From an uncultured Sulfuricurvum sp. (lineage in GTDB: Bacteria > Campylobacterota > Campylobacteria > Campylobacterales > Sulfurimonadaceae), in assembly GCF_937936435.1 (NCBI RefSeq), contig NZ_CALDDG010000039.1, positions 1 through 26,548 of the forward strand: a stretch of 26,548 nt of DNA. Reading direction: 5' to 3'. Made by a program: the position numbers and the translations under genes. The notes under the pieces were generated by a model, which ran no database searches, had not been told where the DNA came from, and was given only the letters and a program-made list of their open reading frames with translations. The first letter of the stretch is position 1. Each line of letters opens with the position of its first letter. This document shows, in pieces, positions 1-6,988 of the stretch.

Positions 1-285
1 CGTGCAGGGGCTAAAGGGATCAAAGTTTCAGTAGCAGGGCGTCTTGGCGGTGCCGAGATCGCTCGTACTGAGTGGTACCTTGAAGGTCGCGTACCGTTGC
101 ATACGCTACGTGCAAAAATCGATTACGGTTTTGCAGAAGCGCACACCACTTACGGTGTAATCGGTATCAAAGTTTGGATTTTCAAAGGTGAAGTTCTCAC
201 TAAAGGTATCCAACCAGAAGCAAAAGAATCTAAAGAAGAGCGTGGCGAAGATCAACAACGTCGTCCACGACGAAAGGCTAACTAA
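1..285 (+). CDS. rpsC: 30S ribosomal protein S3 (uS3), C-terminal part
   Basis: This is the C-terminal 94 codons of uS3, a small-subunit protein at the mRNA entry channel. The frame is open from the first base and reads through the conserved stretch VAGRLGGAEIARTEW and then the LHTLRAKIDYG and GVIGIKVWIFKGE motifs of the S3 C-terminal domain. It ends in a charged, Arg-rich tail and a TAA at 283-285. The full protein is normally about 230 residues, so roughly the first 60% lies off the left end of the contig. rplP starts 2 bases after the stop, the usual order in the S10 operon. The truncation is an edge effect and not a broken gene. Confidence 0.97.
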   Translation, partial: RAGAKGIKVSVAGRLGGAEIARTEWYLEGRVPLHTLRAKIDYGFAEAHTTYGVIGIKVWIFKGEVLTKGIQPEAKESKEERGEDQQRRPRRKAN

Positions 286-287
286 TC

Positions 288-713
288 ATGTTGATGCCTA
301 AACGTACAAAATATCGTAAACAAATGAAGGGGCGTAACCGAGGTTACGCAACTAACGCAAACAAACTTGATTTCGGTTCAATCGGATTCAAAGCAACGGA
401 AGCGGGACGTATTAACTCTCGTCAAATCGAAGCGGCTCGTATTGCGGCAAACCGTCATATCAAACGTCAAGGTAAAATCTGGATCCGCGTGTTCCCGGCA
501 AAACCATTGACTGCCAAACCACTTGAAGTGCGTATGGGTAAAGGTAAAGGTTCTGTTGATCAATGGGTAATGAACATCAAACCGGGTCGTATCATTTTTG
601 AAATGGGTGGCGTTGAAGAGACTCTTGCGCGTGAAGCACTAGCGCTTGCGATGCAAAAACTCCCGTTCAAAACTAAAATTGTAACTGCGGAGATGAGCAA
701 TGAAATATACTGA
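288..713 (+). CDS. rplP: 50S ribosomal protein L16 (uL16)
   Basis: This 141-residue protein is uL16, which sits near the peptidyl-transferase centre and helps to position tRNA in the A site. The family N-terminus MLMPKRTKYRKQMKGRNRG is visible, as are the Arg/Lys-rich core (IAANRHIKRQGKIWIRVFP) and the GKGKGSVDQWV loop. A second ATG lies two codons in, but family members start at the first (compare MLQPKRTKFRK in E. coli), so 288 is used. The gene begins 2 bases after rpsC and its last 14 bases overlap the start of rpmC, which implies translational coupling. Its length is normal for the family. Confidence 0.98.
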   Translation: MLMPKRTKYRKQMKGRNRGYATNANKLDFGSIGFKATEAGRINSRQIEAARIAANRHIKRQGKIWIRVFPAKPLTAKPLEVRMGKGKGSVDQWVMNIKPGRIIFEMGGVEETLAREALALAMQKLPFKTKIVTAEMSNEIY

Positions 714-885
714 TTTGAACGGCAAAACAGCTGCTGAACTTCAAGGGATGCTCAAAGAGAAAAAGATTGAGCTTTTCACTTTGAAAATTAAGCAAAAAAT
801 GATGCAATTGACTAATACGAGCGAACTTCGCGCGGCAAAAAAAGACATTGCACGCATCAACACTGCTATGAATGCAGTGAAGTAA
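700..885 (+). CDS. rpmC: 50S ribosomal protein L29 (uL29)
   Basis: This 61-residue helical-hairpin protein is uL29, located beside the polypeptide exit tunnel where SRP and trigger factor dock. The sequence shows the usual L29 pattern: an N-terminal helix (DLNGKTAAELQGMLKEKKIEL) cut short by FTLKIKQ, then a second helix rich in Leu, Arg and Lys (ELRAAKKDIARINTAMN). The ATG at 700 lies inside the end of rplP, a 14-base overlap, and no later Met would keep the first helix intact. It is followed 10 bases later by rpsQ. Length and position match the family. Confidence 0.95.
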   Translation: MKYTDLNGKTAAELQGMLKEKKIELFTLKIKQKMMQLTNTSELRAAKKDIARINTAMNAVK

Positions 886-895
886 GGGCAGAGCT

Positions 896-1147
896 ATGAC
901 ACATAAACGTGAAATTCAAGGTATCGTAGTGACAAAAGCCGGCGAAAAAACAGCAACTATCGTTGTTGAGCGCCGTGTTATGCATCCACGTTACCACAAA
1001 ACGGTAAAACGTTTCAAAAAATACATGATTCACGATGAGAACAACCAATTGAACGTTGGTGATGAAGTAATCGCGATTGAATGCCGACCGATCTCTAAAA
1101 GCAAATCGTTCCGCCTTAAAACTCTTGTAAAAGGGGCAGAAGCATGA
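896..1147 (+). CDS. rpsQ: 30S ribosomal protein S17 (uS17)
   Basis: This 83-residue OB-fold protein is uS17, a primary 16S rRNA binder in the 5' domain. The S17 signatures are present: KREIQGIVVTKAGEKTATIVVER near the start, then HPRYHKTVKRFKKYMIHDE, and the C-terminal GDEVIAIECRPISKSKSFRL. The start codon is at 896, after a 10-base gap from rpmC with a weak purine-rich site (agggcagag). The 3' end overlaps rplN by 4 bases (ATGA), which suggests coupled translation of S17 and L14. Nothing about it is unusual. Confidence 0.97.
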   Translation: MTHKREIQGIVVTKAGEKTATIVVERRVMHPRYHKTVKRFKKYMIHDENNQLNVGDEVIAIECRPISKSKSFRLKTLVKGAEA

Positions 1148-1512
1148 TTCAAAGTTTTACTCGTCTTGCGGTAGCGGACAACACAGGGGCAAAAGAGCTC
1201 ATGTGTATCAAGGTTCTTGGCGGTTCAAAACGCCGTTATGCAACAGTAGGTGATGTTATCATCGCTTCTGTTAAAAAAGCGGCTCCGACCGGTAAAGTAA
1301 AAAAAGGTCAAGTAGTTACGGCGGTTGTCGTTCGTACGAAAAAAGAGGTTCACCGTGAAAACGGTTCTTTGATCCGTTTCGATGAAAATGCAGCTGTTAT
1401 CCTTGATAAAAAACGTGAGCCGATCGGTACGCGTATTTTCGGACCTGTAAGCCGTGAAGTTCGTTACGCAGGTTTCATGAAAATCGTTTCATTGGCTCCG
1501 GAGGTTGTATGA
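1144..1512 (+). CDS. rplN: 50S ribosomal protein L14 (uL14)
   Basis: This 122-residue beta-barrel protein is uL14, which contacts 23S rRNA and forms part of an intersubunit bridge. The sequence begins MIQSFTRLAVADNTGAKELM, the standard L14 start, and contains the conserved KKGQVVTAVVVRTKK and FDENAAVILD segments and the GTRIFGPVSREVR motif. The length of 122 is exactly typical. The start overlaps the rpsQ stop (ATGA), and the stop codon overlaps the rplX start region, so the gene is embedded in a coupled translation series. Confidence 0.98.
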   Translation: MIQSFTRLAVADNTGAKELMCIKVLGGSKRRYATVGDVIIASVKKAAPTGKVKKGQVVTAVVVRTKKEVHRENGSLIRFDENAAVILDKKREPIGTRIFGPVSREVRYAGFMKIVSLAPEVV

Positions 1513-1742
1513 TGGCAAAATTTAATTTCAAAAAAGGCGACATGGTAGAAGTGATCGCCGGTGATGATAAAGGTACGAAAGCAGAAGTGCTTCAAGTAAT
1601 GCCTAAGAAAAACAAAGTGCTTGTAAAAGGCGTTCGCGTTGCGAAAAAAGCGATCAAACCTAGCGAGCAAAATCCACAAGGCGGATTTATCAGCAAAGAG
1701 ATGCCGGTTGATGCATCGAATGTCCGCAAAGTAGAGGCGTAA
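1509..1742 (+). CDS. rplX: 50S ribosomal protein L24 (uL24)
   Basis: This 77-residue KOW-domain protein is uL24, an early-assembly 23S rRNA binder. The KOW motif is visible (FKKGDMVEVIAGDDKGTKAEV) and is followed by the basic loop KKNKVLVKGVRVAKKAIKP. The protein is shorter than the roughly 104 residues of the E. coli protein but close to the short form that I believe is usual in Campylobacterota. Two ATG codons are adjacent, at 1509 and 1512. Either is possible; the first overlaps the rplN stop and the second coincides with its last base. rplE begins 2 bases after the stop. Confidence 0.96.
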   Translation: MMAKFNFKKGDMVEVIAGDDKGTKAEVLQVMPKKNKVLVKGVRVAKKAIKPSEQNPQGGFISKEMPVDASNVRKVEA

Positions 1743-1744
1743 TC

Positions 1745-2290
1745 ATGGCACGACTAAAAGATAAATACTTGGCGCTCAAACCTGAGCTTCAATCAGCTCT
1801 TGGAATTGCAAACGTAATGCAAGTTCCTGCACTTGAAAAAGTGATCATCTCTGTCGGATGCGGTTTCGCAATGAAAGACAACAAATTGATCCAAAGCATT
1901 CAAGATACAATCAGCAATATTGCAGGACAACGTGCATCTGTCGTTGTAGCTAAAAAATCGGTTGCAGGTTTTAAAGTACGTGAAGGGATGCCTGTCGGTG
2001 TTAAAGTAACATTGCGCGGTGCCCAAATGTACGATTTTATGGATAAATTGATCAGTTTGTCACTTCCACGTGTTAAAGACTTCCGCGGTATTCCGCGTAA
2101 CGGTTTTGACGGTCGCGGAAACTATAACTTCGGTATCACCGAGCAGTTGATTTTCCCGGAAGTAAACTATGATGATATCATGCAGATTCACGGTATGAAT
2201 ATCACTGTCGTAACGACTGCAACGCAAGACAAAGATGCATTCAAGCTTCTTGAAATGCTTGGTATGCCGTTCGCTAAAGGGAGAGAATAA
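1745..2290 (+). CDS. rplE: 50S ribosomal protein L5 (uL5)
   Basis: This 181-residue protein is uL5, which binds 5S rRNA and forms part of the central protuberance. The hallmarks are IANVMQVPALEKVIISVG near the N-terminus, the VAKKSVAGFKVREGMPVGVKVTLR segment, and LPRVKDFRGIPRNGFDGRGNYNFGI followed by EQLIFPE. The length is normal. The TAA stop shares its final A with the ATG of rpsN (TAATG), so the two genes overlap by one base. In E. coli the start region of this cistron is the S8 feedback site; I did not find a structure here that would prove that control. Confidence 0.98.
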   Translation: MARLKDKYLALKPELQSALGIANVMQVPALEKVIISVGCGFAMKDNKLIQSIQDTISNIAGQRASVVVAKKSVAGFKVREGMPVGVKVTLRGAQMYDFMDKLISLSLPRVKDFRGIPRNGFDGRGNYNFGITEQLIFPEVNYDDIMQIHGMNITVVTTATQDKDAFKLLEMLGMPFAKGRE

Positions 2291-2475
2291 TGGCTAAGAA
2301 GTCAATGATCGCTAAAGCGGCGCGCAAACCGAAGTTTGCCGTTCGCGCTTATACACGCTGCCAGATCTGCGGACGTCCGCACTCTGTTATCAGCGATTTC
2401 GGAATTTGTCGCGTTTGCTTCCGTAAAATGGCAAACGAAGGGTTGATCCCAGGCGTTAGAAAGTCAAGCTGGTAA
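2290..2475 (+). CDS. rpsN: 30S ribosomal protein S14, zinc-binding type (uS14)
   Basis: This 61-residue protein is uS14 of the short zinc-binding class, part of the 30S head. Four cysteines form a zinc ribbon: C24 and C27 (CQIC) and C40 and C43 (CRVC). The C-terminus GLIPGVRKSSW is the family standard. The roughly 100-residue Cys-free form is found in E. coli; the short form seen here is common in Campylobacterota and Firmicutes. In some bacteria zinc starvation swaps this form for a Cys-free paralogue, but none is visible in the window. It overlaps rplE by one base and is followed by a 41-base gap. Confidence 0.98.
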   Translation: MAKKSMIAKAARKPKFAVRAYTRCQICGRPHSVISDFGICRVCFRKMANEGLIPGVRKSSW

Positions 2476-2516
2476 TTCCGGCTCGATACTACTTACGACT
2501 AAGATAAGGAAAAAAA

Positions 2517-2912
2517 ATGATTAATGATTTGATCGCGGATTCGTTGACTCGTATCCGTAATGCTGCTATGCGCAGATTGGATGTGACAACACTGGTTCAC
2601 TCAAAAGTAGTAGAAGCGGTTGTCGCTATTTTGGCTGACAAAGGGTACATTGAAAGCTATAACGTTGTTGAAGACGGCGTTAAAAAAAGCATCAATGTCG
2701 TATTGAAATACGATGAAAAAGGTCGTACGGTAATCAACGAAGTAAAACGTGTCTCTAAACCGGGACGCCGTATTTACAAAGGCAAAGATGAACTTAAACG
2801 TTTCAAAAACGGTTACGGTACCATCATCGTCAGCAGTTCAAAAGGGGTTCTTCCTAACGATAAAGCGTTCGAGCTTGGCGTTGGCGGCGAAGTCCTTTGT
2901 ACGATTTGGTAA
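2517..2912 (+). CDS. rpsH: 30S ribosomal protein S8 (uS8)
   Basis: This 131-residue protein is uS8, a primary binder of the 16S central domain and the classical translational repressor of spc operons. It starts MINDLIADSLTRIRNAAMRR, the typical S8 opening, and has VSKPGRRIYKG in the middle and IIVSSSKGVLPNDKAFELGVGGEVLCTIW at the end; SSSKG is the rRNA-contacting loop. It follows a 41-base spacer, one of the largest gaps in this operon, which ends in a ribosome-binding site (AAGGA) upstream of the ATG. rplF begins 9 bases after the stop. Confidence 0.98.
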   Translation: MINDLIADSLTRIRNAAMRRLDVTTLVHSKVVEAVVAILADKGYIESYNVVEDGVKKSINVVLKYDEKGRTVINEVKRVSKPGRRIYKGKDELKRFKNGYGTIIVSSSKGVLPNDKAFELGVGGEVLCTIW

Positions 2913-2921
2913 GGAGATAAG

Positions 2922-3458
2922 ATGTCACGTATTGGAAAACTTCCTATTTCTATCCCTAGCGATGTAAAAGTAACGGTTGATGGCACTGTAATCACTTTCG
3001 TGAAAGGTTCAACAACACAAGTATTGGATACTCGCGGTAACTGCGGTGTCAAATTCGAAGATAACGCTTTGACGTTCAGCACAAACTCAGACAACAGAGC
3101 GGATCGCGCGTTCTGGGGTACTTACCGTGCACTTGCGGCAAACATCGTAACCGGTTTGACAACAGGTTTTGAGAAAAAACTGGAAATCAACGGGGTCGGT
3201 TACCGTGCTGCGGTTAACGGAAACGTATTGAATCTTCAACTCGGTTTCAGCCACGATATCAACTATGATATTCCGGCAGGAATTACTATGGCAGTTGAGA
3301 AAAACGTTATCAGCATCAAAGGTGCCGATAAACAACAAGTGGGTCAGCTTGCTGCTGAAATCCGTTCATTCCGTCCACCAGAACCGTATAAAGGTAAAGG
3401 TGTTAAATATGCTGATGAGACTATCCTGCGTAAAGCCGGTAAGACATCTAAGAAATAA
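2922..3458 (+). CDS. rplF: 50S ribosomal protein L6 (uL6)
   Basis: This 178-residue protein is uL6, located near the sarcin-ricin loop and the elongation-factor binding site. It begins MSRIGKLPISIP, the family start, and contains GFEKKLEINGVGYRA in the second half. It ends with the strongly conserved IRSFRPPEPYKGKGVKYADE followed by ILRKAGK. The ribosome-binding site AAGGAGAT just before the ATG is among the best matches to anti-Shine-Dalgarno in the window. The length is normal. rplR follows after 11 bases. Confidence 0.98.
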   Translation: MSRIGKLPISIPSDVKVTVDGTVITFVKGSTTQVLDTRGNCGVKFEDNALTFSTNSDNRADRAFWGTYRALAANIVTGLTTGFEKKLEINGVGYRAAVNGNVLNLQLGFSHDINYDIPAGITMAVEKNVISIKGADKQQVGQLAAEIRSFRPPEPYKGKGVKYADETILRKAGKTSKK

Positions 3459-3469
3459 GGGGCGATGAT

Positions 3470-3826
3470 ATGACAGGTAAAACACTTAAAATTAAAACGG
3501 CTAAGCGTATTCAACGTAAACGCCGAATTCGCTCTAAAATCTCAGGATGCGCGGTCTTGCCACGTATTTCTGTATTCCGTTCTAACCGCTACATCAGCGC
3601 GCAAGCCATCAATGATGAAGCAGGGGTAACTCTTGCAGCGGTACACTCAAAAACTTTGGGTCTTAAAGCGAACAAAGAGGATGCTGAAAAAACAGCGGCC
3701 GCGTTTGCAAAAACCCTCAAAGATGCCGGTATCAGTGAAGTTACGTTCGATCGTAACGGTTTCTTGTATCACGGTGTCGTAAAAGCGTTTGCCGAAGCAC
3801 TTCGTGCAAATGAAATCAAGTTTTAA
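3470..3826 (+). CDS. rplR: 50S ribosomal protein L18 (uL18)
   Basis: This 118-residue protein is uL18, which binds 5S rRNA together with L5 in the central protuberance. The Arg/Lys-rich N-terminus (RIQRKRRIRSKISG) precedes PRISVFRSNRYISAQAI, the L18 core motif, and the C-terminal FDRNGFLYHGVVKAFAEALR. The start used is the ATG at 3470; an upstream ATG at 3465 is out of frame. rpsE starts 10 bases after the stop, preceded by a short aggg site. Confidence 0.97.
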   Translation: MTGKTLKIKTAKRIQRKRRIRSKISGCAVLPRISVFRSNRYISAQAINDEAGVTLAAVHSKTLGLKANKEDAEKTAAAFAKTLKDAGISEVTFDRNGFLYHGVVKAFAEALRANEIKF

Positions 3827-3836
3827 GGGCTGATCG

Positions 3837-4280
3837 ATGAATCCGATTAATAGAGAAGAATTTGAAGAATCGATTGTAAACATCGGTCGTGTAACAAAAG
3901 TTGTAAAAGGTGGACGTCGTTTCCGTTTTACTGCTCTTGTAGTTGTAGGGAACAAAAAAGGGACTGTAGGCTACGGTGTCGGTAAAGCGAAAGAAGTACC
4001 TGACGCTATCCGTAAAGCGGTTGACGAAGCATTCAAAAACTTGACAGAAGTGAAGATCAAAGGTACTACCATCGCTCACGACATCGAAGTCAAATACAAT
4101 GCAAGCCGCATTTTGCTGAAACCGGCATCGGAAGGTACCGGGGTTATCGCCGGTGGTGCTACTCGTCCGGTTCTTGAGCTTGCAGGTATCCAAGACATCC
4201 TTACGAAGTCTTTGGGTTCTAACAATCCAAACACTGTGGTACGTGCAACAATCGATGCACTATCACGTATCAAAGGATAA
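3837..4280 (+). CDS. rpsE: 30S ribosomal protein S5 (uS5)
   Basis: This 147-residue protein is uS5, which helps to set translational accuracy and mRNA unwinding at the entry tunnel. The double-stranded-RNA-binding-like N-terminal domain reads INRVTKVVKGGRRFRFTALVVVGNKKGTVGYGVGKAKEVPDAI when taken in segments, with the classic loops KGGRRFRF and GKAKEVPDAIRKA. The C-terminal domain has ILLKPASEGTGVIAGG and RPVLELAGIQDILTKSLGS. It is shorter at the N-terminus than E. coli S5 (about 167 residues). rplO starts only 3 bases after the stop, leaving no room for rpmD (L30), which normally sits here. Confidence 0.98.
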   Translation: MNPINREEFEESIVNIGRVTKVVKGGRRFRFTALVVVGNKKGTVGYGVGKAKEVPDAIRKAVDEAFKNLTEVKIKGTTIAHDIEVKYNASRILLKPASEGTGVIAGGATRPVLELAGIQDILTKSLGSNNPNTVVRATIDALSRIKG

Positions 4281-4283
4281 GGT

Positions 4284-4682
4284 ATGGCACTCGAAAATCT
4301 TACACCTGCTGAGGGATCAACCCACAGCAAAAAACGTCTTGGACGCGGCCAAGGAAGCGGACAAGGTAAAACTGCCGGTAAAGGGCACAAAGGTCAAAAA
4401 GCGCGTAAAGGTTACAATGAAAAACGTAACTTCGAAGGTGGACAACAACCGCTTGCTCGCCGTTTGCCGAAAATCGGATTTACTTCCGGCGTTGTAAAAC
4501 CGTATGTGATCAATGTTGAAAAAGTGAAAGAAGTAGCTGAGCTTGCTGAAATCACGATGGAAACGATCCGTGGTGTACACCGCATGAAAAAATCGGTTAC
4601 AAGTGTAAAACTTGTAGGCGCTAGCGCTAAAGACTTAGCATCTAAAATCAAAGACGAAAACGTTACAACAACTGGTAACTAA
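4284..4682 (+). CDS. rplO: 50S ribosomal protein L15 (uL15)
   Basis: This 132-residue protein is uL15, a late-assembly large-subunit protein with a long Gly/Arg/Lys-rich extension that reaches into 23S rRNA. The extension is visible from LTPAEGSTHSKKRLGRGQGS through GKTAGKGHKGQKARKG, and the L15 motif GGQQPLARRLPKIGF follows. It ends slightly short of the E. coli protein (144 residues). The stop shares one base with the secY start (TAATG). This overlap links ribosome production to the translocon gene. Confidence 0.97.
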   Translation: MALENLTPAEGSTHSKKRLGRGQGSGQGKTAGKGHKGQKARKGYNEKRNFEGGQQPLARRLPKIGFTSGVVKPYVINVEKVKEVAELAEITMETIRGVHRMKKSVTSVKLVGASAKDLASKIKDENVTTTGN

Positions 4683-5944
4683 TGAACCAACAACTTGTAA
4701 ACAAGATCTTAATTACGATCGGTTTTCTCTTCATCTACCGTCTACTGGCATACGTGCCGGTACCGGGTGTTGACACGGCTGTTATTGCATCATTTTTTGA
4801 CTCCCACCAAGCGGATGCACTAGGTCTGTTTAATATGTTCAGCGGTAATGCCGTACAACGTCTCTCCATCATCTCTCTGGGTATTATGCCTTATATCACC
4901 GCATCAATTATCATGGAACTTTTGGCTGCAACCTTCCCTAACTTAGCGCAAATGAAAAAAGAGCGTGACGGTATGGTCAAGTATATGCAGATTATTCGGT
5001 ATGCAACCATTGCTATTACGGTAGTACAAGCAATCGGTGTCAGTATCGGTCTGCAAAGCATGACAGGAAAAGACGGCGGAAGCGCGATCCTAGTTGATCA
5101 TTCTACATTCGTAACATTGGCTGTCGTCTCTATGTTGGCAGGAACGATGCTTCTTATGTGGATCGGTGAGCAGATTACCCAAAGCGGAATCGGTAACGGT
5201 GTGTCGTTGATTATTTTTGCAGGTATCGTTTCGGCGATTCCGAATGCGATTTCTCAATCAATTACAATGGTCAATACCGGTGCAATGAGTTTCCTCTCAT
5301 TACTGGCGATCATTATTTTGATTATCGTGACGATTTTGGTCATTATCTATGTTGAATTGGGTGAGCGCCGTATTCCGGTAACCTATGCCAAAAAGACAAT
5401 GCTTCAAAATCAAAACAAACGGGTTATGAACTATATTCCGGTTAAAGTGAATCTGTCGGGTGTAATTCCGGTTATTTTCGCATCGGCGATTTTGATGTTT
5501 CCGATGACGGTACTTTCCAGCAGTACGAACCCATATGTTCAGGCAGTGGCGGACGTATTGAATCCGCATCACTATTTCTTTAACTTTTTGACATTCCTGT
5601 TTGTCGTCTTTTTTGCGTTTTTCTATGCTTCAATCGTTTTCAACGCTAAAGATATCTCCGAAAATCTTAAGCGTCAGGGCGGATTTATCCCGGGCGTACG
5701 TCCGGGCGAATCAACTAAAGAGTTCCTGAACGAAACGGCAAGCCGTCTGACATTGACAGGGGCTATTTATTTAGGCCTTGTCGCAACATTGCCGTGGGTT
5801 GTCGTAAAAGCAATGGGAGTACCGTTCTTCTTCGGCGGAACGGCAGTTTTGATCGTAGTACAAGTCGCTCTTGACACGATGCGTCGTATCGAAGCGCAAG
5901 TCTATATGTCGAAATATCAGACTCTTAGTGCGGTAGGCCTTTAA
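4682..5944 (+). CDS. secY: Protein translocase subunit SecY
   Basis: This 420-residue polytopic inner-membrane protein is the channel subunit of the Sec translocon. It starts MNQQLVNKILITIGFLFIYR, has the conserved periplasmic turn PVPGVD, and shows about ten hydrophobic segments. Family landmarks are SLGIMPYITASIIMELL, the GERRIPVTYAKK cytosolic loop that contacts the ribosome and SecA, and FNAKDISENLKRQGGFIPGVRPG before the last helices. The length is close to the usual 420-445. The start overlaps the rplO stop by one base, and map begins 3 bases after secY, the normal layout of an spc operon. Confidence 0.98.
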   Translation: MNQQLVNKILITIGFLFIYRLLAYVPVPGVDTAVIASFFDSHQADALGLFNMFSGNAVQRLSIISLGIMPYITASIIMELLAATFPNLAQMKKERDGMVKYMQIIRYATIAITVVQAIGVSIGLQSMTGKDGGSAILVDHSTFVTLAVVSMLAGTMLLMWIGEQITQSGIGNGVSLIIFAGIVSAIPNAISQSITMVNTGAMSFLSLLAIIILIIVTILVIIYVELGERRIPVTYAKKTMLQNQNKRVMNYIPVKVNLSGVIPVIFASAILMFPMTVLSSSTNPYVQAVADVLNPHHYFFNFLTFLFVVFFAFFYASIVFNAKDISENLKRQGGFIPGVRPGESTKEFLNETASRLTLTGAIYLGLVATLPWVVVKAMGVPFFFGGTAVLIVVQVALDTMRRIEAQVYMSKYQTLSAVGL

Positions 5945-5947
5945 AAA

Positions 5948-6706
5948 ATGGCGATTGCGCTACGAAAAAACGATGAAATAGCCAAATTGCGTGCCGCGAA
6001 TCAAATCGTCGGCGCCACTTTGGAACTTTTGGCTCAACACACTAAGCCCGGAGTTACCTTGAAAGAATTGGACGCTATGGCGGAAGAGTATATCCGAAGT
6101 CAGGGTGCCATTCCCTCTTTCAAAGGCCTCTACGGTTTCCCGAACGCTGTTTGCATTTCTCTCAACGAAGTGATTATCCATGGTATTCCGACCGACTATG
6201 CTTTGCAGGAAGGGGATATCGTAGGATATGACATCGGCACGAAAAAAGAGGGGTATTTCGGTGATGCGGCGATAACTGTCGGGGTCGGTGAAATCAGCAA
6301 TGATGATCAGGCATTGATAGCCTGCGCTAAAGATTCTCTCTATTTTGCTGTAGAGACGATACGTGCGGATATGCGATTTAAAGAACTCTCATTAGCGATA
6401 GAAGAGTTTATTAAAGGGCGAGGATTTGTCCCGCTGAGAGGATTCTGCGGACATGGAATCGGCAAGCGGCCGCACGAAGAACCGGAAATACCGAACTATT
6501 TGGATGGAGGGAACGCCAAAGCGGGACCGAAAATCAAAAACGGTATGGTCTTTTGCATCGAGCCGATGATTTGTCATACAGAGGGAACTTCCAAAATTCT
6601 GGCTAACGGCTGGGATGTTGTAAGTACGGACGGGCTGAGAGGCTCTCATTATGAGCATACGGTTGCAATTATCAACGGTAGAGCTGAAATATTATCAATC
6701 GCGTAA
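5948..6706 (+). CDS. map: Type I methionine aminopeptidase
   Basis: This 252-residue cytosolic metalloenzyme removes the initiator methionine from new proteins whose second residue is small. All the expected metal and catalytic ligands are visible: H78 (IIHGIP), D95 and D106 (GYDIGTKKEGYFGDAA), H169 (GHGIGKRPHEEP), E205 (FCIEPM) and E236 (YEHTVAI). The absence of an N-terminal zinc-finger extension marks it as a bacterial type I enzyme. It lies 3 bases after secY with a poor ribosome-binding site, consistent with coupling to the upstream gene. infA follows after 10 bases. Confidence 0.98.
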   Translation: MAIALRKNDEIAKLRAANQIVGATLELLAQHTKPGVTLKELDAMAEEYIRSQGAIPSFKGLYGFPNAVCISLNEVIIHGIPTDYALQEGDIVGYDIGTKKEGYFGDAAITVGVGEISNDDQALIACAKDSLYFAVETIRADMRFKELSLAIEEFIKGRGFVPLRGFCGHGIGKRPHEEPEIPNYLDGGNAKAGPKIKNGMVFCIEPMICHTEGTSKILANGWDVVSTDGLRGSHYEHTVAIINGRAEILSIA

Positions 6707-6716
6707 AGGAAAACAT

Positions 6717-6935
6717 ATGGCAAAAGATGATGTCATTGAAGTAGACGGAAAGATCATTGAAGCGCTACCGAATGCAACGTTTCGTGTTGAGTTGCCTAAC
6801 GGGCATGTGATTTTGTGCCATATCGCCGGTAAAATGCGTATGCACTATATCAAAATTCTCCCTGGAGATACGGTGAAAATCGAATTAACCCCTTATAGTC
6901 TTGATAAGGGCAGAATCACATACCGTTATAAGTAA
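6717..6935 (+). CDS. infA: Translation initiation factor IF-1
   Basis: This 72-residue OB-fold protein is IF-1, which binds the 30S A site during initiation. The sequence begins MAKDDVIEVDGKIIEALPNA and includes FRVELPNGHVILCHIAGKMR and the C-terminal PYSLDKGRITYRYK, all standard. The frame stays open 22 codons further upstream to a TTG inside map, but that extension matches nothing in IF-1. The ATG at 6717, with AAAGGA upstream, is therefore the start. It is the last gene of the ribosomal block: rpmJ and the alpha-operon genes, which follow infA in many bacteria, are not here. Confidence 0.97.
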   Translation: MAKDDVIEVDGKIIEALPNATFRVELPNGHVILCHIAGKMRMHYIKILPGDTVKIELTPYSLDKGRITYRYK

Positions 6936-6953
6936 TCCCTTTTTTGAGGGGTT
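6934..6953 (+). terminator. Possible weak hairpin at the end of the ribosomal operon
   Basis: Arms AATCCCT (6934-6940) and AGGGGTT (6947-6953) can pair over 7 bases with one G-T wobble and a 6-base T-rich loop. The hairpin starts on the infA stop codon. No clean T-run follows immediately, although a TTTTTT occurs at 6965-6970. It may slow or end transcription of the operon; the evidence is weak. Confidence 0.3.
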
Positions 6954-6988
6954 ATACCTAAATATTTTTTGATAAGGGTTTAGACATT

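Noticed and set aside
2476..2516. Possible internal promoter or terminator between rpsN and rpsH
   Set aside because: The 41-base spacer shows only a ribosome-binding site before rpsH; no -10 box or stem stood out.
6651..6716. N-terminal extension of IF-1 by 22 codons
   Set aside because: It begins at a TTG inside map and does not resemble IF-1; the ATG at 6717 has a ribosome-binding site and gives the family length.
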